A stretch of DNA of 64,000 nt from JAVKSL01 sp039583695. GTDB taxonomy: Bacteria; Actinomycetota; Acidimicrobiia; Acidimicrobiales; JAJPHD01. Shown here in pieces: positions 43,680 to 52,636 of this stretch. Every line of letters begins with the position of its first letter. Position 1 is the first letter of the stretch. The position numbers and the translations under genes were made by a program. Where the stretch lies: the NCBI GenBank assembly GCA_039583695.1, contig JAVKSL010000007.1, positions 1-64,000 on the forward strand, written 5' to 3'. Below the pieces are notes generated by a model. The model did not search any database. It had not been told where the DNA came from and saw nothing but the letters and a program-made list of their open reading frames with translations.

Positions 43680-46013
43680 TTATGCCGGCACCACGATCGC
43701 GGGTTCGGCCTCCAGCTCGGCGCGCACCAGCTGGGTGGCGCTGACCAGGTTGGCCAGAACCGGCGCGACCTCGGCGTAGGAACGGGTCTTGAGCCCGCAG
43801 TCCGGATTCACCCACACCCGCTCCGGCCCCAGGACCGACACGGCACGGCGGATCAGGCCAGCCAGCTCGTCGACCTCAGGCACCCGGGGGGCGTGCACGT
43901 CGTAGACGCCCGGACCGATCTGTGCCGGGGAGCCGGTGGAGGCCAGATCGCCGAGCAGCGCCATCGCGGAACGCACCGCCTCCAGGGAGAGCACGTCCAT
44001 CTCCATGCGAGCCAGCGCAGGCAGCAGCACACCGAACTCGGCGTAGCACATGTGGCTGTGGACCTGAACGTCCTCAGCAGCGGGCGCGACGGCCAGGCGA
44101 AATGCACGTGTGGCCCACTCGAGATAAGCCTCGCACTCGGTCCGGCGGAGCGGCACCAGCTCGGCAAGGCCCGGCTCGTCGACCTGGATGACTGCCATCC
44201 CCGCCGCCGCCAGGTCGCGCACCTCGTCCGAGATGGCCAGGGCAAGCTGGGTGGCCACGTCCTGGCGGGACAGGTCGGTGCGGGGAAATGACCAGGCCAG
44301 CATGGTGAGCGGCCCGGTGAGCATGGCCTTGACCGGCCGCGAGGTGAGCGAGGCGGCATAGGTGGCCCACTCCAAGGTCATGGGCTCGGGACGGGAAACG
44401 TCACCGAAGAGAATCGGCGGGCGGACACAGCGCGACCCGTAGGACTGGACCCAACCATCTTGGGTCAGCGCAAAGCCATCCAGCTGGGCAGCGAAGTAGC
44501 GAACCATGTCGTCGCGCTCGGGCTCTCCGTGCACGATCACGTCCAGTCCCAGCTCCTCCTGCATGGCGACCACCCGGGAGACCTCCTCACGCAGCCTGGC
44601 TGCGTAGGTCGCCTCGTCCATGTCCATCTTCGAGCGAGCGACCCTTGCTGCGCGCAGCTCGGCGGTCTGGGGAAACGACCCGATGGTGGTGGTCGGCAGC
44701 ACGGGAAGCCCCAGGCGAGCTGCCTGCGCCGCCCGGCGCGACTCAGGGGTCCCCGCCCGGCGGTCGTCGTTGGGTCCCAGGCGGCTGACCCGGGCGCGCA
44801 CCGCGGGGTCCAGGATCAGATCCGAGCGCTCGTGGCGGCGAACTGCCTCGTCGCTCGCCTCCAGCTCCGCGGCGATGGCCGCCCTTCCGTGCTCGATGCC
44901 ATCGGCCAGCACGCCGAGCTCGTGCAGCTTCTCGGTGGCGAACGCCAGCCACGAGCGGACCTCGCGGTCCATGTTGGTCTCCGGTTCCAGGCTGACCGGC
45001 AGGTGGAGCAGCGATGTCGACGTCGAGACCACCACGTGGGCAGCCTGGTCTTGGAGGGACTCCAAGACGGCGAGCGTCGTGCGCAGGTCCGCGGCCCAGG
45101 GGCGCTGGCCGTCCACCACGCCGGCGAACAGGGCTCGGGCTCCCAGTCCCCCCGCCCCAGCCAGGGCGTCGACGTTGCTCGGCCCGGCGCAAAGGTCCAG
45201 GCCGATGCCCTCGACCGGGAGGTCCACCAGCGTGCCCATAGCCGGCGTCACGTGGCCGTAGGAGGTGCAGAACACGATCCTCGGGCGCTGGCCGGCCTCG
45301 CCGAGGCGACGGTAAACTTTGGCAAGCGCCGCCAGGTCGGCGCCGCCAAGGTCTGTCGCCAGGATCGGCTCGTCGAGCTGCACCCAGGCGGCTCCCTGTT
45401 CGGACAGGCGCTCCAGGACCTCGACGTAGACTTGGACCAAAGGGTCGAGCAGGCTGAGCGGGTCGAAGCCCGGATCGGGGCGGCTGGAGCGCAAGAGGCT
45501 GAGCGGGCCCAGCAAGACGGGCTTGGTGGCGATGCCCAGGGCGGCGGACTCTGCCAGCTCCCCGAAGGCCTTGTCCGAAGAGACTGCGAAGCGGGTGTGG
45601 GGGCCCAGCTCAGGTACCAGGTGGTGATAGTTGGTGCCGAACCACTTGGTCAGCTGCAACGGCTCCAGGGCGACGCCAGCGACGCTCCCGCCCCGGGCCA
45701 TGGCGAAGTAGGTGTCCAGGCCCGGTGGGCCGGCCGCCGGTAGGTAACGAGCCGGGATCGCCCCGACCAGCACGGCCGCGTCTAGCACGTGGTCATACAG
45801 CGAGAAGTCGTTGGAGGCAATCAGGTCGATGCCCGCCGCCGCTCCCGCCACCCAATTCGCCCGGCGCACTTCCGCTCCGACGGCCGAGAGCGCTTCGGCC
45901 CCCACACGCCCGGCCCAATAACTTTCGAGCGCCCGCTTGAGCTCCCGGCGCGCCCCGATGCGGGGCATCCCCGACACGCTTGTCCTCGGCAGCTCGGCAC
46001 CTGTGATGTTCAT
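43680..46013 (-). CDS. metE: Cobalamin-independent methionine synthase (MetE)
   Basis: A 777-residue full-length MetE with both barrels. The N-terminal folate domain has [23 protein letters not shown] in parts ([12 protein letters not shown]), [16 protein letters not shown], and [14 protein letters not shown]. The C-terminal catalytic domain has [36 protein letters not shown], and zinc ligands His and Cys in [11 protein letters not shown] and Cys in [10 protein letters not shown]. It makes methionine from homocysteine and methyl-THF polyglutamate. I start at the ATG at 46013; GGAGGTGG lies just upstream. It is divergent from gcvP across a 59-base gap and converges with the MetF-like gene with four bases between. 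Confidence 0.95.
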   Translation of the reverse strand: MNITGAELPRTSVSGMPRIGARRELKRALESYWAGRVGAEALSAVGAEVRRANWVAGAAAGIDLIASNDFSLYDHVLDAAVLVGAIPARYLPAAGPPGLDTYFAMARGGSVAGVALEPLQLTKWFGTNYHHLVPELGPHTRFAVSSDKAFGELAESAALGIATKPVLLGPLSLLRSSRPDPGFDPLSLLDPLVQVYVEVLERLSEQGAAWVQLDEPILATDLGGADLAALAKVYRRLGEAGQRPRIVFCTSYGHVTPAMGTLVDLPVEGIGLDLCAGPSNVDALAGAGGLGARALFAGVVDGQRPWAADLRTTLAVLESLQDQAAHVVVSTSTSLLHLPVSLEPETNMDREVRSWLAFATEKLHELGVLADGIEHGRAAIAAELEASDEAVRRHERSDLILDPAVRARVSRLGPNDDRRAGTPESRRAAQAARLGLPVLPTTTIGSFPQTAELRAARVARSKMDMDEATYAARLREEVSRVVAMQEELGLDVIVHGEPERDDMVRYFAAQLDGFALTQDGWVQSYGSRCVRPPILFGDVSRPEPMTLEWATYAASLTSRPVKAMLTGPLTMLAWSFPRTDLSRQDVATQLALAISDEVRDLAAAGMAVIQVDEPGLAELVPLRRTECEAYLEWATRAFRLAVAPAAEDVQVHSHMCYAEFGVLLPALARMEMDVLSLEAVRSAMALLGDLASTGSPAQIGPGVYDVHAPRVPEVDELAGLIRRAVSVLGPERVWVNPDCGLKTRSYAEVAPVLANLVSATQLVRAELEAEPAIVVPA

Positions 46014-46072
46014 CTGGTCAACCACCTCCGAGCCCGATAGTAGACTGCAATGGTCATCAATCCGGGAGGCCC
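46014..46072. promoter_or_regulatory. Divergent promoter region between metE and gcvP
   Basis: This 59-base gap must carry the promoters and ribosome-binding sites for both metE (minus) and gcvP (plus). GGGAGG precedes the gcvP ATG and GGAGGTGG precedes the metE ATG. I do not see a glycine or SAM riboswitch; there is not room for one. Convincing -35/-10 pairs are not visible by eye. Confidence 0.5.
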
Positions 46073-49024
46073 ATGACATCAGAAGCCGCGTACCCGCCCT
46101 TGGACCACCAAGACCACACCCCATTCCTGCGCCGTCATATCGGACCGAGCGAGGCCGAGCAGGACGAGATGCTTTCCTACCTGGGCTATTCCTCCCTGGA
46201 CGAGATGACCAAGGCCGCGGTGCCCGACTCGATCCTGAGCCGCGAGAGCGGTGACCTGGCCCACGCGCATTCCGAGGAGGAGGTGCAGGGTCGCCTCCAA
46301 GAGATCGCCAGGCAGAACCGGTCAATGACCCAGATGATCGGCCTGGGCTACTACGACACCATCATGCCCGGAGTGATCCGGCGCAACGTGCTGGAGAACC
46401 CGGCCTGGTACACCGCCTACACCCCTTACCAGGCTGAGATCTCCCAGGGACGCCTGGAGGCACTCCTGGTGTTCCAGACGATGGTCTCAGACCTCACCGG
46501 CCTTCCCGTCGCCAACGCATCACTGCTCGACGAGGCCACCGCGGCGGCCGAAGCAATGACCCTGTGCCTGCGACATGCGCCGGCGGGCGGGCAGCCCCCG
46601 ACTTTTGTGGTAGACGCCGATTGCCTGCCGCAGACGGTCGCCGTCCTGCGGACCCGGGCTGAGCCGCTTGGCATCAAGCTGGTGGTGTCGGACCTCTCCG
46701 ATGGCGCGGTCGGCCTCCTCGCGGAGTGGGAGGTCGGCGCCGGCTTGCCGGAAGGCGACATCGCCGGCGTCCTGCTCCAGTACCCCGGAGCCTCTGGGGC
46801 GGTCCGCGACCTGGCGCCCTTGGTGGGCGTAGCGCACGAGCGGGGCGCCCTTGTCGTCGTGGCGGCTGACCCCCTGGCGCTGTGCGTCCTGCGACCGCCC
46901 GGCGAGCTGGGGGCCGACGTGGCCGTCGGGGTGACCCAGCGCTTCGGTGTGCCGCTCGGCTTCGGCGGCCCCCACGCCGCCTACATCGCCGTTCGAGGGG
47001 GCCTCGAGCGCTCCCTGCCCGGCCGGGTGGTTGGAGTGTCGCGAGACTCAGAGGGCAATCAGGCGCTCCGACTCGCCCTTCAGACCAGGGAACAGCACAT
47101 TCGCCGGGATAGGGCCACCAGCAACATCTGTACAGCGCAGGTCCTCCCCGCGGTGCTGGCCGCGATGTACGCGGTCTACCACGGCCCGGACGGTCTCCGC
47201 CAGATCGCCGAGCGAGCCCATCTCCATGCCGCCGCACTGGCAGCACAGCTGGAACGGGCGGGTATCGAGGTTGTGCACCCCGTGTTCTTCGACACGGTTG
47301 TAGCCCGAGTGCGGGGGGGCGCGGGCAAGGTGGTGGCCGCGGCGGCGGGCTCCGGGGTGAACCTCCGCCTGGTGGACGATGACCACGTGGGGATCGCTTG
47401 TGACGAGCGAACCACCACCGAGGACCTCAGTACCTGCCTGGCCGCCTTCGCCGCCCCACCCAGCGGGCCTCAGGCGCTCGCCGGCCCCCAGGCGCTCGCC
47501 GGCTCCCAGGCGCTCGCCGGCCCCCAGGCGCTCGCCAGCCCCCTCCCGCCTGAGCTGCGCCGGACAAGCCAGTATCTGGTCCACCCGGTCTTTCACCGGC
47601 ATCGCTCCGAGACGTCGATGCTGCGCTACCTGCGCCAGCTCGCGGACCGCGACCTTGCCCTCGACCGGGGCATGATCCCCCTCGGCTCGTGCACCATGAA
47701 GCTGAACGCAACCTTCGAGATGGAGCCGATCACCTGGCCCGAGCTGGCCGGGATTCACCCGTTCGCCCCGGCAGCCCAGACTCAGGGCTACGCCCGCCTG
47801 ATAGCCGACCTCGAGGACTGGCTGGGCGCCATCACGGGCTACGACGCGGTCTCCCTGCAGCCCAACGCCGGCTCGCAGGGTGAGCTGGCCGGCCTGCTTG
47901 CTATCCGGGCACACCAGGCCGCCCTGGGCGAAGGCAAGCGCGACGTGTGCCTGATCCCCTTGTCCGCGCACGGCACCAACGCCGCGAGCGCCATCCTGGC
48001 GGGGATGCGGGTCGTGCCCGTGGCCTGCGACGAGCACGGAAACGTGGACACCTCGGACCTGGCGGCCAGGATCGCCGAGCACGCCCCATCGCTCAGCGCC
48101 CTGATGGTCACCTACCCCTCCACCCACGGTGTCTACGAGGACGGGATCGTCGAGGCCTGCAGGGCGGTCCACGACGCGGGCGGCCAGGTCTACCTGGACG
48201 GTGCCAACCTGAACGCCCTCATGGGCATGGTGGACCTGCGGGCGATCAGCTCCGACGTCTCCCACCTGAACCTGCACAAGACCTTCTGCATCCCCCACGG
48301 CGGCGGGGGGCCGGGCGTGGGTCCGGTCGCGGTGCGCCAGCACCTGGCCCCTTACCTGCCCTCAGACCCGTTCCATCCCGAGCCTGGCCAGGCCAGCCCC
48401 GGCCCGATCGCGGCTACCCCCTGGGGTTCGGCAGGGGTGCTCCCGATCACCTGGGCCTACATCTGCCTGATGGGCTCCGACGGGCTGCAGCGAGCCAGCC
48501 AGGTGGCCGTACTGTCGGCGAACTACCTGGCCAAGCGCCTCTCGGCGCACTTCCCGACCCTGTACACCGGCCGGGCTGGGCTGGTGGCTCACGAGTGCAT
48601 CCTCGACCTGCGCCCGTTGACCCGGGCGACGGGTGTCACGGCCACGGACGTGGCGAAACGGCTCATCGACTACGGCTTCCACGCCCCCACGGTGTCGTTC
48701 CCCGTAGCCGGCACGTTGATGGTCGAGCCGACCGAGAGCGAGGACCGCGCTGAGCTGGACCGGTTCTGCGAGGCCATGGCAGCCATCCGCGCCGAGATCG
48801 ACCAGGTGGCGGCGGGGCGCTGGCCTGCCGACGACAACCCGCTCAAAGGGGCGCCCCACACGGCCACCAGCCTGGCGGCCGACTGGGCCCACCCCTACAG
48901 CCGCACGGAGGCGGCCTTTCCGGTCGAATCCATCCGCCGGGCCAAGTACTGGCCCCCCGTCGGCCGGGTGGACGAGGCGTGGGGCGACCGGCACCTGCTC
49001 ACCACGCTCCCTCCAGAGGAATAG
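46073..49024 (+). CDS. gcvP: Glycine dehydrogenase (decarboxylating), P-protein
   Basis: A 983-residue fused P1-P2 glycine decarboxylase, the usual length for actinobacteria. The start matches the family: [18 protein letters not shown]1 has [40 protein letters not shown] in parts ([13 protein letters not shown]). P2 has [13 protein letters not shown], and Lys736 in [18 protein letters not shown] forms the Schiff base with pyridoxal phosphate. A repeat encoding GPQALA variants (47465-47545) sits in the linker between halves. It decarboxylates glycine and passes aminomethyl to the H protein, not encoded here. gcvT follows after four bases. Confidence 0.97.
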   Translation: MTSEAAYPPLDHQDHTPFLRRHIGPSEAEQDEMLSYLGYSSLDEMTKAAVPDSILSRESGDLAHAHSEEEVQGRLQEIARQNRSMTQMIGLGYYDTIMPGVIRRNVLENPAWYTAYTPYQAEISQGRLEALLVFQTMVSDLTGLPVANASLLDEATAAAEAMTLCLRHAPAGGQPPTFVVDADCLPQTVAVLRTRAEPLGIKLVVSDLSDGAVGLLAEWEVGAGLPEGDIAGVLLQYPGASGAVRDLAPLVGVAHERGALVVVAADPLALCVLRPPGELGADVAVGVTQRFGVPLGFGGPHAAYIAVRGGLERSLPGRVVGVSRDSEGNQALRLALQTREQHIRRDRATSNICTAQVLPAVLAAMYAVYHGPDGLRQIAERAHLHAAALAAQLERAGIEVVHPVFFDTVVARVRGGAGKVVAAAAGSGVNLRLVDDDHVGIACDERTTTEDLSTCLAAFAAPPSGPQALAGPQALAGSQALAGPQALASPLPPELRRTSQYLVHPVFHRHRSETSMLRYLRQLADRDLALDRGMIPLGSCTMKLNATFEMEPITWPELAGIHPFAPAAQTQGYARLIADLEDWLGAITGYDAVSLQPNAGSQGELAGLLAIRAHQAALGEGKRDVCLIPLSAHGTNAASAILAGMRVVPVACDEHGNVDTSDLAARIAEHAPSLSALMVTYPSTHGVYEDGIVEACRAVHDAGGQVYLDGANLNALMGMVDLRAISSDVSHLNLHKTFCIPHGGGGPGVGPVAVRQHLAPYLPSDPFHPEPGQASPGPIAATPWGSAGVLPITWAYICLMGSDGLQRASQVAVLSANYLAKRLSAHFPTLYTGRAGLVAHECILDLRPLTRATGVTATDVAKRLIDYGFHAPTVSFPVAGTLMVEPTESEDRAELDRFCEAMAAIRAEIDQVAAGRWPADDNPLKGAPHTATSLAADWAHPYSRTEAAFPVESIRRAKYWPPVGRVDEAWGDRHLLTTLPPEE
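47465..47545 (+). repeat. 18-bp tandem repeat in the gcvP linker
   Basis: Four copies of a GGCCCCCAGGCGCTCGCC-type 18-bp unit encode the hexapeptide Gly-Pro-Gln-Ala-Leu-Ala (one copy has Ser). It lies between the two halves of GcvP, a region expected to tolerate inserts. Confidence 0.88.
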
Positions 49025-49028
49025 AGCC

Positions 49029-50180
49029 TTGCCCGGCTCATCCTCCGTGCCCCTCAAAGCCCCGCGCCGCACCCCCCTCGACCCTGCGCACACAGCCCTG
49101 GGGGCCAAGATGGTCGACTTCGCCGGCTGGAGCATGCCGCTGCGCTACACCAGCGAGACCGCCGAGCACCACGCCGTACGCCGGGCGGCGGGCCTGTTCG
49201 ACGTTTCCCACATGGGTGAGATCGTGGTCGCAGGGCCACAAGCGGGTGCGGCCCTGGATCACGCCCTGGTTGGCGACCTGTCCGGCCTGGCGGTGGGGAG
49301 GGCGCGATATACCATGATCTGCGCCCCGGACGGGGGAGTGATGGACGACCTGGTCGTGTATCACCTGGACCACCTGCGATACCTGGTGCTGGCCAATGCC
49401 TCCAACACCTCCTCTGTGGTGTCGGCCCTGGAGCACCGTTCAGGGGATCTCGACGCGGAGGTTGCGGACATGACCGACGACTACGCCCTGCTTGCTTTGC
49501 AGGGGCCGCGCTCGGCCGAGATCCTGTCGCCCCTGGTCGGCGAGGACCTGAGCGCGCTGCGCTACTACAGCTTTGCCCAGGTTCTGGTGGCGGAGCAGCC
49601 GGTCTTGCTCGCCCGCACCGGCTACACCGGCGAGGACGGCTTCGAGCTGCTGGTCCCGCCCCACCTGGCCGAGGATGTGTGGTGGGCACTGCTGGAGGCA
49701 GGAGGCCCGGCGGGATTGCTTCCTGCTGGTCTGGCCTGCCGGGACACGCTGCGCCTTGAGGCCGGGATGCCGCTGCACGGCCACGAGCTGCACCTGGGGG
49801 TGACCCCATACGAGGCTGGCCTGGGCCGGGTGGTCAAGCTGGACAAGCCAGGAGGCTTCGTCGGGGGGCCAGCACTTGCTTCCCGGGCCGCCACCGGGCC
49901 GCTCGCCACGCTGGTGGGGCTGGTCTCGGTGGGGGCGGGGCGGGTGGCCCGTCATGGCTCCGATGTGCTCGCAGCGGGGCCGGACCTCGGCGCTCGATCC
50001 CCGAAGATCGTCGGTACGGTCACCAGCGGCGCCCCCTCCCCGACTCTCGGCCGACCAATTGCGATGGCCTCGATGACCCCGGGCTGCGTCGAGGTGGGCT
50101 CGGTGGTGCAAGTCGATATCCGGGGCAGGCCGGAGCCGTTCGAGGTGGTGTCCCTTCCCTTCTACCGGCGCGAGGGGTAA
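49029..50180 (+). CDS. gcvT: Aminomethyltransferase, glycine cleavage T-protein
   Basis: A 383-residue GcvT. It transfers the methylene group from the H-protein aminomethyl-lipoyl arm to tetrahydrofolate, giving methylene-THF and ammonia. Typical motifs are MVDFAGWSMPLRY, GLFDVSHMGEI, ARYTMICAPDGGVMDDLVVY with the catalytic Asp, RTGYTGEDGFEL, and LACRDTLRLEAGMPLHGHEL. The C-terminal domain has GTVTSGAPSPTLGRPIAMA. A TTG at 49029, four bases after gcvP, gives the longest form; a GTG at 49047 is an alternative. The methylene-THF made feeds the neighbouring MetF-like and methionine synthase genes. Confidence 0.94.
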   Translation: MPGSSSVPLKAPRRTPLDPAHTALGAKMVDFAGWSMPLRYTSETAEHHAVRRAAGLFDVSHMGEIVVAGPQAGAALDHALVGDLSGLAVGRARYTMICAPDGGVMDDLVVYHLDHLRYLVLANASNTSSVVSALEHRSGDLDAEVADMTDDYALLALQGPRSAEILSPLVGEDLSALRYYSFAQVLVAEQPVLLARTGYTGEDGFELLVPPHLAEDVWWALLEAGGPAGLLPAGLACRDTLRLEAGMPLHGHELHLGVTPYEAGLGRVVKLDKPGGFVGGPALASRAATGPLATLVGLVSVGAGRVARHGSDVLAAGPDLGARSPKIVGTVTSGAPSPTLGRPIAMASMTPGCVEVGSVVQVDIRGRPEPFEVVSLPFYRREG

Positions 50181-50188
50181 TTCCCGCA

Positions 50189-50204
50189 AAAGTTGATCAA
50201 CTTT
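50189..50204. promoter_or_regulatory. 16-bp perfect palindrome upstream of cysH (candidate operator)
   Basis: AAAGTTGATCAACTTT is an exact palindrome, AT-rich in an otherwise very GC-rich region, 28 bases before the cysH GTG. A weak promoter (TTGATC, 18 bases, GCTATC) would overlap it. Position and symmetry suggest the operator of a sulfur- or cysteine-responsive repressor acting on the whole cysH-to-cysN operon. No regulator gene is next to it. Confidence 0.55.
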
Positions 50205-50231
50205 GTCAGGTATTGTGCTATCGTGGTCCGG

Positions 50232-50894
50232 GTGAGCACAGCCGACATCGCCGAGGAGCTGGCCCAGGTAGCCGGAGCACTTGACGCGGCGACGGCTTCG
50301 GAGGTCCTGAGCTGGGCAAACGGGCGCTTTGGGGACGGTTTGGTGATCGCCTCGTCCTTCCAGGACTGTGTCCTCATAGACCTGGCCACGGCGATCCGAC
50401 CGGGTATCGAGGTGGTGTTCCTGGACACGGGTGCGCACTTCGCCGAGACCCTCGACTACGTCGAGGCGGTGAGGCAGCGCTACGACCTGAACCTGGTGGT
50501 CCTCACGCCGGGCACCGAGGCCGAGGACTGGCCCTGCGGGAGCCCCATGTGCTGCGAGCTGCGCAAGGTGGCCCCTCTCGTCGCCCATCTCGCCGACCGT
50601 CTGGCCTGGGCAACCGGGTTGCGCCGGGCAGACTCACCGCAGCGGGCTGGGGCCCCGGTGGTCTCCTGGGACGAGGGGCACGCAGTGGTCAAGCTGAACC
50701 CGCTGGCGGCCTGGTCGGACGCAGACATGGCCGCCTACATCGCGGACCACGAGCTTCCCGTTCACCCACTGACCAAGGCCGGGTACGCCTCCATCGGCTG
50801 TGCGCCGACCACCGTCCCGATTGGCGAGGGCCAGGACGCCCGGGCGGGACGCTGGCCTGGCAGCACCAAGACCGAGTGCGGGTTGCACCTCTAG
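50232..50894 (+). CDS. cysH: APS/PAPS reductase (CysH)
   Basis: A 220-residue adenylylsulfate reductase-family protein that makes sulfite from activated sulfate. The nucleotide loop is VIASSFQDCVLIDL (a divergent SSF-x-x-E type), with FLDTGAHFAETLDY and TGLRRADSPQRA. Catalytic Cys216 is in the C-terminal KTECGLH. Iron-sulfur ligands expected in APS reductases are Cys107-Cys108 (SPMCCELRKV) and Cys190, but the fourth position is Thr193: the site reads SIGCAPTT rather than SIGCxPCT. The 4Fe-4S site is therefore atypical. I start at the GTG at 50232. Absence of a CysC kinase here favours APS as substrate. Confidence 0.9.
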   Translation: MSTADIAEELAQVAGALDAATASEVLSWANGRFGDGLVIASSFQDCVLIDLATAIRPGIEVVFLDTGAHFAETLDYVEAVRQRYDLNLVVLTPGTEAEDWPCGSPMCCELRKVAPLVAHLADRLAWATGLRRADSPQRAGAPVVSWDEGHAVVKLNPLAAWSDADMAAYIADHELPVHPLTKAGYASIGCAPTTVPIGEGQDARAGRWPGSTKTECGLHL

Positions 50895-50896
50895 GC

Positions 50897-52636
50897 ATGG
50901 AGTTCCTAGCTCCCTTCCGGGAGACCGCCGAGCTGAACAAGGTCGAGCACTGGAAGCTGGCCCGCCACCCTCTCGACGTCTACCGCTCCGTCATCGACAC
51001 CTACTCCAAGGCCGGGCCGGAGGCAGTCGCTGGCGTGGAGGGGGAGCAGGAGCGGCTCAAGTGGGTGGGCATCTACCCCCAGCGCCAGGGCGGCGACGCC
51101 TACATGATGCGGGTGAAGGTGCCTGGCGGGCGCCTCAGCGCTGCGCAGGCCAGATGCATCGGACACATCGCCGACACCTACGGACGGAGCCCGTCCGGCT
51201 CGACAGCCTCGGAGGGCTGCTGCGACATCACCACCCGCCAGGACATCCAGATCCACTGGATCAGCATGGCTGAGGTTCCGGAGATCTGGCGCCAGCTGGA
51301 GGACGTGGGCCTGACCACGCTCCAGGCCTGTGGCGACTCCGCCCGCAACGTTTTGTGCTGTCCAGTGGCCGGCATCGACGCCGAGGAGGCTTTTGACGCC
51401 TTCCCGGTCGCCCAGGCGGTCTCAGCATATTTCACCGGCAACCGCGAGTACGCCAACCTGCCCCGCAAGTTCAAGATCAGCGTCACCGGGTGCCTCGACG
51501 ACTGCGCGCAGGCCGAGATCAACGACATCGGCCTGTGGCCGGCCAGGGCGTCGGACGGGACCCTCGGGTTCAACGCGCTGGTCGGGGGCGGCTTGTCCGA
51601 CGGGCCGCGCCTGGCCAGCGACATCGACGTGTTCGTGGCGCTGGACCAGGCGGTCGAGCTCACCCGGGCCATCGCGCAGACCTGGGGGGAGCTGGGCAAC
51701 CGGGAGAACCGTGGCCAGTCCCGGATGCGCTACCTGGTCCAGGAGCTGGGGCCGGAGGGATTTCGCCAGGAGCTGAGCACGCGCTGCGCATTCGGGCTCC
51801 GCCCGGCTGGTGAAGCCCTCACCCGTCGCTACCGCGGCGACCACGTGGGAGTGCACCGCCAGCGACAGGCTGGCCTGTCCTATGTGGGGCTCAACGTCAC
51901 GGTAGGGCGGATGGAGGGAAGCGGGCTCAGCGAGGTTGGGCGTCTGGCCGCGACCTACGGTGACGGAGGGATTCGGCTGACCACCGACCAGAACCTGATA
52001 ATCACCGGGTTGCCCGACGAGCGCCTGGCTGACCTGTGGGGCGAGCCCGTGGTGAGGCTGCACTCGCCCAATCCGGGGCCCTTCGAGCGCGGCGCGGTGG
52101 CCTGCACCGGCAGCGAGTACTGCCGGTTTGCCATCGTCGAGACCAAGGCCCGGATGGCGGCCTGGGCTCGCCAGCTGGACCAGGAGCTGAGCCGGGGTGG
52201 AGAACAGGTTGCCGGTGGCGCCGGGACAGCGGCGGCCGGGCCAGTGGCAGCCGGGACCGTGGCAGCCGGGCCAGTGGCAGCCGGCGCCCCGGGTCAGGCC
52301 CCAGCCGCCGGGATCGTGCGGATCCATCTGTCCGGCTGCTCGGCCAGTTGCGCCCAGCCCCAGATCGCGGACATCGGGCTTCGTGGGGACACAGCGAAGA
52401 GGGATGGCCGGGTCGTCGAAGCCCTGGACATCGGCCTGGGAGGCAGCCTCGGGACCGATGCGGGCTTCATCGACTGGGTGGCCGGCGCCATGCCGGCCGA
52501 CGAGGTACCTGGCGCGCTTGCCCGGCTCCTGGTCAGCTACCAGGGACGACGTCACCCGGGGGAGCGCTTCTACGAGTGGGTCCGGCGCACCCCGGTCGAG
52601 CAGCTCCGAGCCGTGATCGCCGAGGCGGCAAACTGA
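50897..52636 (+). CDS. Siroheme sulfite (or nitrite) reductase
   Basis: A 579-residue protein of the NirA/SirA family with two ferredoxin-like halves. Cys403-x5-Cys409 (CTGSEYC) and Cys481-x3-Cys485 (GCSASC) bind the coupled [4Fe-4S]-siroheme centre. The first half carries the partner-like TGCLDDCAQAEINDIG, and siroheme contacts appear as GLTTLQACGDSARNV and LTTDQNLIITGLP. An AAGPVAAGT-type repeat (52211-52300) lies between the cysteine pairs. In the cys operon it most likely reduces sulfite to sulfide. It starts two bases after cysH, and its TGA overlaps the next ATG by one base. Confidence 0.92.
   Translation: MEFLAPFRETAELNKVEHWKLARHPLDVYRSVIDTYSKAGPEAVAGVEGEQERLKWVGIYPQRQGGDAYMMRVKVPGGRLSAAQARCIGHIADTYGRSPSGSTASEGCCDITTRQDIQIHWISMAEVPEIWRQLEDVGLTTLQACGDSARNVLCCPVAGIDAEEAFDAFPVAQAVSAYFTGNREYANLPRKFKISVTGCLDDCAQAEINDIGLWPARASDGTLGFNALVGGGLSDGPRLASDIDVFVALDQAVELTRAIAQTWGELGNRENRGQSRMRYLVQELGPEGFRQELSTRCAFGLRPAGEALTRRYRGDHVGVHRQRQAGLSYVGLNVTVGRMEGSGLSEVGRLAATYGDGGIRLTTDQNLIITGLPDERLADLWGEPVVRLHSPNPGPFERGAVACTGSEYCRFAIVETKARMAAWARQLDQELSRGGEQVAGGAGTAAAGPVAAGTVAAGPVAAGAPGQAPAAGIVRIHLSGCSASCAQPQIADIGLRGDTAKRDGRVVEALDIGLGGSLGTDAGFIDWVAGAMPADEVPGALARLLVSYQGRRHPGERFYEWVRRTPVEQLRAVIAEAAN
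52211..52300 (+). repeat. Ala/Gly/Pro-coding repeats in the sulfite reductase gene
   Basis: Repeats built from GCAGCCGGGCCAGTG and similar 15-18-base units encode AAGPVAAGT-type runs between the two cysteine pairs of the siroheme centre. The insert should loop out of the fold. It preserves the frame. Confidence 0.8.

Noticed and set aside
46014..46072. Glycine or SAM riboswitch before gcvP or metE
   Set aside because: The shared gap is only 59 bases, too short for either, and no conserved core is visible.
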